From NCBI GenBank assembly GCA_017620635.1, contig JAGAUV010000014.1, positions 1 to 53,782 of the forward strand: 53,782 nt of DNA, written 5' to 3'. The DNA comes from Muribaculaceae bacterium (GTDB lineage Bacteria; Bacteroidota; Bacteroidia; Bacteroidales; Muribaculaceae). Every line of letters begins with the position of its first letter. Within the stretch, counting starts at the first letter, position 1. Shown here in pieces: positions 25,139 through 33,347 of the stretch. Below the pieces are notes generated by a model. It was not told the DNA's origin, searched no databases, and was given only the letters and a program-made list of their open reading frames with translations. Both the position numbers and the translations under genes were made by a program.

Positions 25139-26767
25139 ATGAAATCATTTCTACTTCTAATGGCGGCAGCGATGATATCGCTGTCAGCGACAGCCGATGA
25201 AAGCAGACACGCGATACAATCGCGTGCAGACTCACAGAAAGCTATCCACCCGCAGCTTCTCAAAGCCAAGGCGACTCTGTCGAGGAGCACCGGGTCCGGG
25301 GCACTGACCGAAACTCCGGCCGGAAAGCTAACCGACAATATGACCCTGTCGGAGTTCGCCCTCTATCCGCGCGGTTTCGAGATCTATCAGCACATGACAT
25401 CCGGCAAGGTATCAGCTATCGTCGAGGGCGACGACGGATGCCTCTATGTAAAGAATCCCATAAGCGTGTACACCACCGACTCATGGCTTAAACTCGAACA
25501 TCGCGAAGGCACCACCTATGTGGCCCGGCTACCCCAGCCGGCTACCGAGGCTTGGGAGTATGAAGGAGAAACCGTGTGGCTGAACTACGACCGTCTCGAC
25601 CTCGACGAAGACGATGGATACTATTTCCCATCGTTTACTGAAAGCGAGCTCAGCTTCAAATATGAAAACGGCGTTCTGACATCAATCGATGAGCTTGCCG
25701 AAAATGAGGAAATACCCGTAATGCTCGGTCTGACCTACAACATCTATGGTCCTAACGAAGCAGACGAGGCATGGGCATGGTTCGGTGCCAACAACATCAC
25801 TGTCAAACCGATGGACAAAACACCCGTAAGCCTACCCGAAGGTATCGTCGGAGAGAAAAAGATAATGAATACTGCCGAAGGCGAAAACCTGGCATGGGTA
25901 GCCGTATCAGGCAACAATGTCTATCTTCGTCCGGGTGCAACATACGGATATGCAGTCGGTAAATTAGCCGACGGTAAAGTTTCTTTCGAAAGCAACCAGT
26001 ATTTAGGCGTATCCGAGAACTCGCACTGCTATTTCTATGGCGGCACTTCCGAGTTTGTCGAAGACGAGGAGTACCTTAACGGTGGCTATACCGTATATCG
26101 CCCTGCCGACAATATAATCTTCAGCTACAATACCGACGGAGCGATACTCAAAAGCGACGCAGCCATAATCATAAACGAGGGAGACCTCACTTTCTATGGG
26201 AAAGAAGTTTTCGACAAGCCTGTAATACAGGATTATGAGTCAGTAGAGGCAGCGCCGAAGAACCCCGTCAACCTTGACTACAGCGGCTATGACGATTTCG
26301 ACGAATATGGCGTGTTCAAATTCGAACTTCCGACCGAAGCCGCCGACGGCACTGCGATAAGCAAAGTAGACCTGTACTACAATATATATGTAGACGGCAG
26401 CGAGACGCCCTATGTATTCTCGCCTGACATGTATGAGCTTATCGGATCGCAAATGACCGACGTACCTTACAACTTCAGCGACGGCGACTACGACTTTACC
26501 GTCAAAAACGAACAGCACATCATCGTACTGTACGAAGATTTCGCCCGTGTAGGCGTACAGAGCATAAACGTAAGCGGAGACAAGGAGTACAGATCAGCTA
26601 TCGTATGGAACGACGGCAAGATAAGCGGTATCGAGCCTGTTGTCGCCGATCCGTCCGGAAAATATGAGTTCTTCGACCTTACAGGCCGCCCGGTAAACAA
26701 TCCCACCGCAGCAGGTATATACATACGCCGGCAGGGTAATCATACGCAGAAGGTAATGATACGATAG
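25139..26767 (+). CDS. Secreted protein of unknown function with sorting-domain-like C-terminus
   Basis: A 542-residue protein; I recognise no enzymatic family. It has a signal peptide (about 20 residues, 'MKSFLLLMAAAMISLSATA'), then a body rich in Asp, Glu, Tyr and Gly with short beta-like repeats. The last 35 residues, 'YEFFDLTGRPVNNPTAAGIY' and following, resemble the type-A C-terminal sorting domain found on Bacteroidetes surface proteins. An upstream in-frame start at 24965 would overlap the sigma gene and add a non-signal stretch, so 25139 is used. It follows the orphan sigma factor by 149 bases and ends at a strong bidirectional terminator. A surface or cell-envelope role is inferred. 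Confidence 0.7.
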   Translation: MKSFLLLMAAAMISLSATADESRHAIQSRADSQKAIHPQLLKAKATLSRSTGSGALTETPAGKLTDNMTLSEFALYPRGFEIYQHMTSGKVSAIVEGDDGCLYVKNPISVYTTDSWLKLEHREGTTYVARLPQPATEAWEYEGETVWLNYDRLDLDEDDGYYFPSFTESELSFKYENGVLTSIDELAENEEIPVMLGLTYNIYGPNEADEAWAWFGANNITVKPMDKTPVSLPEGIVGEKKIMNTAEGENLAWVAVSGNNVYLRPGATYGYAVGKLADGKVSFESNQYLGVSENSHCYFYGGTSEFVEDEEYLNGGYTVYRPADNIIFSYNTDGAILKSDAAIIINEGDLTFYGKEVFDKPVIQDYESVEAAPKNPVNLDYSGYDDFDEYGVFKFELPTEAADGTAISKVDLYYNIYVDGSETPYVFSPDMYELIGSQMTDVPYNFSDGDYDFTVKNEQHIIVLYEDFARVGVQSINVSGDKEYRSAIVWNDGKISGIEPVVADPSGKYEFFDLTGRPVNNPTAAGIYIRRQGNHTQKVMIR

Positions 26768-26790
26768 GCAAGAGCTTGACGTAACAACAA

Positions 26791-26839
26791 AAGCTGCATG
26801 GCAGGACGACAAGATGTCGTAACCTCTGCCATGCAGCTT
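26791..26839. terminator. Bidirectional intrinsic terminator
   Basis: Perfect 14-base arms AAGCTGCATGGCAG (26791-26804) and CTGCCATGCAGCTT (26826-26839), with a nested 5-base stem ACGAC/GTCGT in the loop. The plus side is followed by AATCTTTTG; the minus side runs into TTTTGTTG. It separates two convergent genes. Confidence 0.85.
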
Positions 26840-26882
26840 AATCTTTTGTCAAATCGGACTATAGCCCGGACTGTAAAGGGCC

Positions 26883-27560
26883 TTACTTGAGGCGGAAGAA
26901 GTAGCCGAGGGTTAATTCAAGCGACATGTTTCGCGATGCGCTGAATGTATCGGCCTTCGACGCCGGATATATGTTGCCGAGACCATAATAGAATCGGGCC
27001 TCGACAAGCACCGAATGACGCGGCTGCACATAAAACTCGCCGCCGACAGAGGCACATATGCCGTAGTCGAATTTATTCTTTGCGTCGGTATAGAGCTGTT
27101 CGGTCTGGCGGTTGCGAGGGAACTCACTCACTTCGCCGGGATGCTCGTAGTCGAAATTGGCCTTAATCGACGATCCTATAAGATAGGAGACCTGAGGGCC
27201 AAGATTTATGAAGGCCTTAAAGCGGCGGCTGCCGAAATAAATCTGCGTGAGCAGTGGCAGATTGACATATGTAAGCGAACGGGAGTAGCTGAAGGGCGCA
27301 TCCTCGAAATTTTCTTTCCAGCCGCGCTGCACCCAGCCCAGTTCCGCGATGAGGCCGAAGAGTTTCTCCTCGGTATATCGGAATGTCACGGCACCTGCTG
27401 TTCCGCGGTTCCACAGCTGCTTTACCGACGGCGAGAACGACATCTGCGCCATCGACACACCGGCACGGCCACCGATACTGATATGAGGTTTATAATGTGT
27501 CTCGGCCGAAGAGACAAGACATGCGGCCAAGACTACGACAAGGATCAACAGACGCTTCAT
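26883..27560 (-). CDS. Outer-membrane beta-barrel protein (PorT-like)
   Basis: A 225-residue protein with a signal peptide (first 19 residues, ending 'CLVSSA') followed by alternating amphipathic strands and a final aromatic residue pattern 'LELTLGYFFRLK'. 'ISIGGRAGVSMAQMSFSPS' and 'GLIAELGWVQRGWKENF' match the PorT/outer-membrane-barrel family of Bacteroidetes. It probably forms a small barrel of 8-10 strands. Its ATG overlaps the stop of the LysM protein gene by four bases, so the two are translated together and may work together at the envelope. The specific role is unknown. Confidence 0.75.
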   Translation of the reverse strand: MKRLLILVVVLAACLVSSAETHYKPHISIGGRAGVSMAQMSFSPSVKQLWNRGTAGAVTFRYTEEKLFGLIAELGWVQRGWKENFEDAPFSYSRSLTYVNLPLLTQIYFGSRRFKAFINLGPQVSYLIGSSIKANFDYEHPGEVSEFPRNRQTEQLYTDAKNKFDYGICASVGGEFYVQPRHSVLVEARFYYGLGNIYPASKADTFSASRNMSLELTLGYFFRLK

Positions 27561-29020
27561 ATCACACGGGCCGACACTGTGCCGTCGGCATTATATTTGA
27601 TTATATAAAGGGCTGAATTGCTGTAGCCTGCGCCTGATTTGTCGAAATCGAATGTCGACTGCACGCCTGTATACGAGCGAGGCGACAGGGGATCGAACAC
27701 ATCGCCGTTGGCCGTGAGATTGCGGATAAGGAAACAGCCGGTGTCATAGCCCAGGAAAGCCTGCGAAGGTATGCTCTCGATAACGGGAGTGCCGTAACAG
27801 CGCCTGAAGGCTTCATTGAGACTGCGGCTCTCGAAGCTGTTGAAGTTATCGAAAAAGCGCGAGTACACCATTGCGTCGAGCTTGTGCAAGAGGTCGAGGG
27901 CATCGCCACGGAAGGCTGTCCAGTCGGGATAACCGAACACCTCGACACGTGCTCCCGGCAGCTCAGAGCCGCTGTCGTCGACACCGGAGGCCGCGATAAG
28001 CCTGTCGCGGAGCGCTTTTATGACATATGCGAATTTATTGAACTCGGCAAGAGTGCCCGACGAGGGTACGACCACATATTTGCGTCCGGCCGACACATCG
28101 AGACGTTCCACATCGGCGCTTACCAGATTGCTCTCGTACTCCATCACTACAGGCTCTATGCCACGGGCACGGCACCGGTCGATGAGATACGACACAAAGG
28201 GTTCCTTCTCGTTACGGCCTGTCTTACTGCGCAGTACCAGCGGCGTGAAGTCGGCATACTCGGCCTCGAAGGCATCCGCCGCAAGACGGTACATGTCGAG
28301 ATGCGGTATATTGGCCTGAAGCACCTGAGGATTAATCTGGTAGAGGCTGTCGGCGACAATAAAATTATTGAGCACATAGTTGCCGTTGGCCAGAGCCAGA
28401 CCGGCAAGCATGCTATAGATCTTCTGATTGTTCGGAGCGACAATTACCGAAGCCTTGGTAAGTGTCTCATACTTCATCACTTCGCTCAGCTGCGCCGAAT
28501 CCACATCGACATCTATGGCATAGATATCCAGCATGCCCGAACGGGCGGCCAATGTATCGGCAGCCAAGAGGAATCCCTTGTAGAAGTCGAGGGCGAGCCG
28601 GTTCTCGCGTGTCGGGTTGGCATTGTCGAGCCCGAAGGGCAACATAACAGCTATCGACGGACGCTCGGCAGGGACTGAATCGGCCATGACACCTATCACT
28701 ACCGACGACATGGTGTCGGCCGGTGTAGCGATTATGACTTCATCCTCCATTACGGCTATATCTTCACAATAGAGGTCGTAAGGGAAATATAGTATCATAC
28801 CTTTTTTCACACCATCGTCGGCGGCCGGATTATGAGATATGATCTCCTCGCGTGTAAGGCCCAGTTTCTTGGATATGCCGTACACGGTTTCTTTCTGCTT
28901 TACCTTGTAATAGTAGTATTTGGTGCCGTTGAGGTTCTTTGTCGGCAGATCAAGGGCCGCTGCCCCGAGGGCAATGGCCACTATCGCCGTCAAAGCGCTC
29001 ACGAGTCGGGAAAGACGCAT
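27557..29020 (-). CDS. LysM domain protein with periplasmic-binding (type 1) domain
   Basis: A 487-residue exported protein with a signal peptide (about 22 residues). A LysM peptidoglycan-binding domain follows at residues 32-78 ('YKVKQKETVYGISKKLGL' then 'EEIISHNPAADDGVKKG'). From about 120 to the end lies a type-1 periplasmic-binding-like fold ('IAVMLPFGLDNANP', 'LALDFYKGFLLAADTLAA', 'SVIVAPNNQKIYSMLAG'). The second domain resembles the branched-chain amino-acid receptor/LpoA group. Fusion to LysM suggests sensing or scaffolding at the cell wall rather than transport, since no ABC transporter is near. It has its own consensus promoter (29046-29076). Confidence 0.8.
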   Translation of the reverse strand: MRLSRLVSALTAIVAIALGAAALDLPTKNLNGTKYYYYKVKQKETVYGISKKLGLTREEIISHNPAADDGVKKGMILYFPYDLYCEDIAVMEDEVIIATPADTMSSVVIGVMADSVPAERPSIAVMLPFGLDNANPTRENRLALDFYKGFLLAADTLAARSGMLDIYAIDVDVDSAQLSEVMKYETLTKASVIVAPNNQKIYSMLAGLALANGNYVLNNFIVADSLYQINPQVLQANIPHLDMYRLAADAFEAEYADFTPLVLRSKTGRNEKEPFVSYLIDRCRARGIEPVVMEYESNLVSADVERLDVSAGRKYVVVPSSGTLAEFNKFAYVIKALRDRLIAASGVDDSGSELPGARVEVFGYPDWTAFRGDALDLLHKLDAMVYSRFFDNFNSFESRSLNEAFRRCYGTPVIESIPSQAFLGYDTGCFLIRNLTANGDVFDPLSPRSYTGVQSTFDFDKSGAGYSNSALYIIKYNADGTVSARVI

Positions 29021-29045
29021 GTCTGTGTAGATTTTAATTAGTGTG

Positions 29046-29076
29046 CAAAGCTACAAAAAAAAATCCAAGTAACAAA
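29046..29076 (-). promoter_or_regulatory. Bacteroidetes-type promoter for the LysM gene
   Basis: Minus strand: TTTG (29076-29073), 19-base spacer, TAGCTTTG (29053-29046), a full consensus match 25 bases before the ATG. The -33 lies in the T-tract of the upstream PPi-phosphofructokinase terminator. Confidence 0.75.
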
Positions 29077-29110
29077 AAAGAAGCGGCCACCGCTCGGGGC
29101 AACCGCTTCT
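29074..29110 (-). terminator. Intrinsic terminator after the PPi-phosphofructokinase gene
   Basis: On the minus strand AGAAGCGG (29110-29103) and CCGCTTCT (29086-29079) pair exactly across a 16-base loop and are followed by a T-tract. Confidence 0.8.
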
Positions 29111-29195
29111 GCAAGCTGTATTGGAAGTGAAAATAATATGTTCACGGCCACTTACGGCATCATCAGCCGCAGGGTCGGATGACATTTTCTATCGA

Positions 29196-30839
29196 TTACT
29201 GGTGCTCGTACTTGAGAGTCATCGAGGGCTGATCGCATACCTCGGCCGGGCCGAAGTACTGGATAGGACCGGGATATACGTAGCAAGTATTGTGAGCCCA
29301 TTCGTCGCGCTGAGCAGCGAACTTCTGGAAGGGAGCACCGTCGAGACGGACAAGAGCTTTTTGGATCACAGGTTTGTCCTGTGCGTTACGACGCTCGATG
29401 TTCATCATCATAGTGATGGGTATACCGCCGGGAATCCACTGTACCGCAGGTTTCACGAGGTTGCGGATCGACGACATGTAGCCGGTCACGCCTGCGTTGA
29501 TGAGCGCAGAGGCGTTGTAGCCCAGTGAGTAGCAGTAGTCGGCGTCGAAGTTCGAAGGATCGGCGCAACGGCCTTCATAGCCGAAGAAGTGGTGGAGGGC
29601 AGAGAATTTGCCGCCTACCTCGGAGAAGTGCTTGTCGGCGTGCAGACGGTCTGCGACAAGGCCGCTGAGCAGCTTCTCGGTCTCGATGAGCGACACCTGT
29701 ACGTTGCCGTGGGGGTCGCGGTCGAGCATAAGCTGACGGGCAACCTGTGTGGGGAGCTTACGCAGCGAAGCCACGTTCTCGGCCGACATGTTGTCGAAGA
29801 TAAATTTGGTAAGTTCGGCTTCGTCCATCTTTTCTACGGCTTCCTTGTTTGCGCCGAGGAGCTCGTTGAGCTCGCCGATGAGACGCTTGAACTCGGGGAT
29901 GAACTCGATAAGGCCTTCGGGGATGAGGACGGTACCGAAGTTGTTGCCTTCGGCAGCACGGGCCGATACGATGCCGGCAATGTAGTCGACAATCTGGTCG
30001 AGGCTCATGTTGTTAGCTTCGATCTCCTCGCTGATGAGGCAGATGTTGGGCTGAGTCTGGAGTGCGCACTCGAGGGCGATGTGGCTTGCGCTACGGCCCA
30101 TGAGCTTGATGAAGTGCCAGTATTTTTTAGCCGAGTTACAGTCGCGCTGTATATTGCCGATAACTTCCGAGTATACCTTGGTAGCGGTGTCGAAACCGAA
30201 AGAAGTCTCGATCACGGCATTCTTGAGGTCGCCGTCGATAGTCTTGGGGCAGCCGATAACCTGTACGCCGGTGTTCTTCTCCTTATAATACTCTGCGAGG
30301 ATGGCAGCGTTGGTGTTGGAGTCGTCACCGCCGATGATCACGAGAGCTGTGATGCCGAGCTCGTTGAGGATTTTAAGACCTTCGTCGAACTGCTCTACCT
30401 TCTCGAGCTTTGTGCGGCCCGAACCGATGATGTCGAAACCGCCGGTATTGCGGTATTCGTCGATGATAGGAGCAGTCAGCTCGATATAGCGATGTTTAAC
30501 AAGACCGTCGGGGCCCATCAGGAAACCGAAAAGACGGCTGTCGCGATGAATCTTCTTGATACCGTCGAAGAGGCCGCAGATCACGTTGTGACCACCGGGG
30601 GCCTGACCGCCGCTGAGGATTACACCGACATTGACCGGCTTGCCGGCTGTCGGGCTGGGGTTCTTTTCGAAGCGGATTTCGGGGAGGCCGTAAGTATTGG
30701 GGAAGAGAGCCTTGATGGCTTCCTGGTCAGCCACCGACTGGGTGGGCTGTCCCTCTACTACACGCACAGCGCCTGCAAGGGCGATGGGCAACTTGGGTTG
30801 GTAAGTCGCGCGAGCTTTTTGTAAAGCACTCTTTTTCAT
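29196..30839 (-). CDS. pfp: Pyrophosphate-dependent phosphofructokinase
   Basis: A 547-residue enzyme that reversibly phosphorylates fructose 6-phosphate with PPi, working in glycolysis and gluconeogenesis. Substrate-binding blocks are '[18 protein letters not shown]', '[18 protein letters not shown]' and '[12 protein letters not shown]'. The Asp in GGDD and the Lys in PKTIDGD are the residues that mark PPi rather than ATP use. The length and the N-terminal extension fit the long PFP type of Bacteroidetes. It is monocistronic with a weak -7-like box (TTACTTTG, 30886-30879) and a clear terminator. Confidence 0.95.
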   Translation of the reverse strand: MKKSALQKARATYQPKLPIALAGAVRVVEGQPTQSVADQEAIKALFPNTYGLPEIRFEKNPSPTAGKPVNVGVILSGGQAPGGHNVICGLFDGIKKIHRDSRLFGFLMGPDGLVKHRYIELTAPIIDEYRNTGGFDIIGSGRTKLEKVEQFDEGLKILNELGITALVIIGGDDSNTNAAILAEYYKEKNTGVQVIGCPKTIDGDLKNAVIETSFGFDTATKVYSEVIGNIQRDCNSAKKYWHFIKLMGRSASHIALECALQTQPNICLISEEIEANNMSLDQIVDYIAGIVSARAAEGNNFGTVLIPEGLIEFIPEFKRLIGELNELLGANKEAVEKMDEAELTKFIFDNMSAENVASLRKLPTQVARQLMLDRDPHGNVQVSLIETEKLLSGLVADRLHADKHFSEVGGKFSALHHFFGYEGRCADPSNFDADYCYSLGYNASALINAGVTGYMSSIRNLVKPAVQWIPGGIPITMMMNIERRNAQDKPVIQKALVRLDGAPFQKFAAQRDEWAHNTCYVYPGPIQYFGPAEVCDQPSMTLKYEHQ

Positions 30840-31019
30840 AGTGTTATGATAGTAGCATTAATGTGTTCTTTGGAGGTGCAAAGTAAGCAAAAATTTTTGA
30901 TAATTCGTCACTCCAAATGTGAATAAGTGTTGCACGGGCTCGTTTTTAAACCTTTTCGCCAATTATTACCGACAAAGGCCTGACAAATGACAGCTCGGGC
31001 GGCAGATTTTCAAGTTCAA

Positions 31020-31051
31020 ATTGCATGTTATAAAAATTTATGTTAACTTTG
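31020..31051 (+). promoter_or_regulatory. Promoter for the DUF1080 lipoprotein
   Basis: ATTG (31020-31023; three of four bases), 20-base spacer, TAACTTTG (31044-31051), 25 bases before the ATG at 31077. Confidence 0.65.
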
Positions 31052-31076
31052 CGGCTCACAATTAAATTTTAGGACC

Positions 31077-32366
31077 ATGAATCTAAAGCATCTTACCCTT
31101 GCACCCTTGGCAATGGCATTGGTCGCCACCACATCGTGTGATGGCAAAAAGGACAATCAGCTCACAAAGGCTGAGATCGAAGACGGCTGGGAGCTGCTCT
31201 TCGACGGCGAAACAATGAACGGCTGGCGCGACTACAACGGCGACTCCCTTACCGAGCCCTGGCATGTGGTCGACGGCTGCATCCAGGCCAAAGGCAGCGG
31301 CAGCGACGGCGACGGATATATCGTGACCGACCAGGAATACGACAACTTTATCCTCGACTGGGACTGGAAGCTCACTCACGGCGGCAACAGCGGTATGCTT
31401 TATCATGTAGTAGAGAATCCCTATTTCAAGGTTCCTTATGTTACCGGACCGGAATACCAGCTGATCGACAACGAAGGCTGGGAAGAGGTCAACGCCCCCA
31501 ACAAGCTCGAAGAGTGGCAGAAACTCGGCGTAGACTACGCAATGCACCTCCCCGACCCCGACTCGATGTTTGTCAATCCGCAGGGCGAATGGAACAATTC
31601 GCGCATCGTGTTCGACAACGGTCACGTAGAGCACTGGCTCAACGGCCACAAGATCCTTGAGTTCGAAGCCTGGACCGACGACTGGCAGGCTCGCAAGAAC
31701 AGCGGCAAGTGGTCGCACGCTCCCGAATACGGCCTCGCCCGTACAGGTGTGATCTGCCTCCAGGATCATGGCGATCCCGCTTCGTTCAAAAACATCAAGA
31801 TCAAACGCCTTCCCAAGAAAGAGACTGCTCCCGAGTCGATCTTCAACGGCGTAGACCTTACCGGCTGGACACCCTACGGCACAGAGAAATGGTATGTCAA
31901 AGACAGCCTTCTCGTATGCGAGAGCGGTCCCGACAAGCAGTACGGCTATCTTGCAACCAACGACTACTATAAAGATTTCGATCTCACACTCAAATTCCGT
32001 CAGCAGGCCAACGGCAACTCAGGCGTATTCTTCCGCTCGTTCGTAGAAGAACCTGCCATCGTACACGGCTGGCAGTGCGAGGTAGCACCCAAGGGCTGCG
32101 ACACCGCAGGCATATATGAGTCCTACGGCCGCGGCTGGCTCCAGACCATCCCCGACGAGAAAGAGGATATCCTCAAGGAAGGCGAATGGAACACCCTCCG
32201 CATCCGCATCGAAGGCGACCACGTGCAGACATGGCTCAACGGCGAACCCATGGTCGACTTCAACGACGAGCTTATCGGCAAGGCCCAGGGCCGCATCGCC
32301 CTTCAGATCCACGACGGCGGCGGCATAAAGGTAGAATGGAAAGACTTCGAAGTGCAGCGTCTCTGA
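31077..32366 (+). CDS. Lipoprotein with two tandem 3-keto-disaccharide hydrolase (DUF1080) domains
   Basis: A 429-residue exported protein with a lipoprotein signal ending 'ATTSC' (Cys21). Two copies of the DUF1080/3-keto-disaccharide hydrolase concanavalin-like fold follow. Domain 1 (about 38-245) starts 'ELLFDGETMNGWRDYNG' and carries 'GGNSGMLYHVV' and 'NGHVEHWLNGHKI'. Domain 2 (about 258-429) starts 'SIFNGVDLTGWTPYG' and carries 'NGNSGVFFRSF' and 'DHVQTWLNGEPM'. The family cleaves 3-keto glycosides made by GMC or GFO/IDH oxidoreductases, but none is near. It stands alone between its own promoter and a perfect-palindrome terminator. Substrate is unknown. Confidence 0.85.
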   Translation: MNLKHLTLAPLAMALVATTSCDGKKDNQLTKAEIEDGWELLFDGETMNGWRDYNGDSLTEPWHVVDGCIQAKGSGSDGDGYIVTDQEYDNFILDWDWKLTHGGNSGMLYHVVENPYFKVPYVTGPEYQLIDNEGWEEVNAPNKLEEWQKLGVDYAMHLPDPDSMFVNPQGEWNNSRIVFDNGHVEHWLNGHKILEFEAWTDDWQARKNSGKWSHAPEYGLARTGVICLQDHGDPASFKNIKIKRLPKKETAPESIFNGVDLTGWTPYGTEKWYVKDSLLVCESGPDKQYGYLATNDYYKDFDLTLKFRQQANGNSGVFFRSFVEEPAIVHGWQCEVAPKGCDTAGIYESYGRGWLQTIPDEKEDILKEGEWNTLRIRIEGDHVQTWLNGEPMVDFNDELIGKAQGRIALQIHDGGGIKVEWKDFEVQRL

Positions 32367-32389
32367 CAAGACCCTCACAGACCCTTTAC

Positions 32390-32428
32390 AAAACAGCACT
32401 GCCCGGCCGGGCAGTGCTGTTTTTGTTT
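32390..32428 (+). terminator. Intrinsic terminator after the DUF1080 gene
   Basis: A 17-base perfect inverted repeat with no spacer (AAAACAGCACTGCCCGG at 32390-32406 and its complement at 32407-32423), then a T-rich tail. The symmetric A- and T-ends mean it could work in both directions. Confidence 0.9.
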
Positions 32429-32453
32429 TATTTTATAACTTTTCAGCATTAAA

Positions 32454-32485
32454 ATTGGTCGTTAGGATTTTTCTCGCTAATTTTG
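32454..32485 (+). promoter_or_regulatory. Promoter for the patatin-amylase-prs run
   Basis: ATTG (32454-32457), 20-base spacer, TAATTTTG (32478-32485), 25 bases before the ATG at 32511; the same near-consensus form as the preceding gene's promoter. Confidence 0.65.
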
Positions 32486-32510
32486 CAGCCGTAAAGAGCA
32501 CGATAGGTCT

Positions 32511-33347
32511 ATGTCTTTATACAACAACACTTCAAAGCCTGATACAAACCCGGTCGGGCAGCGGCCATATAAGCTGGGCGTTGCCTTGAGTGGCGGCGGA
32601 GCACGCGGCTTCGCACACGCCGGGGCTCTTATGGCGATAGAGGAAGCCGGGCTGCGCCCCGACGCTATCGCCGGTGTCAGCGCAGGCTCTGTGATAGCCG
32701 TGCTCTATGCTGCAGGTATAAAACCTATCAATATCGGCGACATCTTCGCCCGACATAGTTTCCGCGACTTCGCAGAGCTCAGCTGGGGCAAGGGCGGTAT
32801 CTTCAAGATCGAAAAATTCATGAACCATATCCTCGATAGCATCGGCGACAAGCGGAATATCGAGGATCTTAATATACCTACCTTCATAGGCGCCTCCGAC
32901 CTCGACAACGCCACTCCGCACATATTCGACCACGGCGAGATAGAGCCGCGCATGCTGGCATCGTGCTCGATACCTATCATATTCCCCCCGGTCAACATCG
33001 ACGGCACACACTATGTCGACGGCGGCGTACTGCGCAATCTGCCGGCATGGGCACTGCGCGACAAATGCGACTATCTGATAGGCATAAACGTGAGTCCGCT
33101 GCGCAAGAAAGACAGCTACAGCTCTATCATCGAGGTGGCTTTCCGCACATATAACCTCATGGCAAAGGCAAACCAGAACGAGGACATGGCTCTTTGCGAC
33201 CTGTCGATACAGACTCCCGAGATTTCAGACTATGCCGTCTTCGACCTCAGCAAGATCAAAGAACTCGTGATAAGCGGATATATGCACACCCGTTCGGCGC
33301 TCAAGAAAGCCGGCTTGTGGAACAACAATCAAAACGACCCGAAATGA
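32511..33347 (+). CDS. Patatin-like phospholipase
   Basis: A 278-residue protein without a signal peptide, so cytoplasmic or peripheral. Patatin blocks are complete: 'GVALSGGGARGFAHAG' (oxyanion hole), 'AIAGVSAGSVIAVL' (GxSxG nucleophile Ser near residue 63) and 'HYVDGGVLRNLPAW' (Asp of the Ser-Asp dyad). It matches the RssA/YchK-like single-domain group, which hydrolyses acyl esters of lipids; the true substrate is unproven. The stop overlaps the ATG of the GH13 gene by four bases (33344-33347). Confidence 0.9.
   Translation: MSLYNNTSKPDTNPVGQRPYKLGVALSGGGARGFAHAGALMAIEEAGLRPDAIAGVSAGSVIAVLYAAGIKPINIGDIFARHSFRDFAELSWGKGGIFKIEKFMNHILDSIGDKRNIEDLNIPTFIGASDLDNATPHIFDHGEIEPRMLASCSIPIIFPPVNIDGTHYVDGGVLRNLPAWALRDKCDYLIGINVSPLRKKDSYSSIIEVAFRTYNLMAKANQNEDMALCDLSIQTPEISDYAVFDLSKIKELVISGYMHTRSALKKAGLWNNNQNDPK

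Noticed and set aside
29589-30824. 411-codon plus-strand frame opposite the PPi-phosphofructokinase
   Set aside because: Shadow frame, biased composition, no domain.
30840-31076. Possible small RNA or riboswitch in the 237-base gap upstream of the PPi-phosphofructokinase and DUF1080 genes
   Set aside because: Apart from the DUF1080 promoter and a weak -7-like box for the phosphofructokinase gene, I see no stable hairpin series or known riboswitch core.
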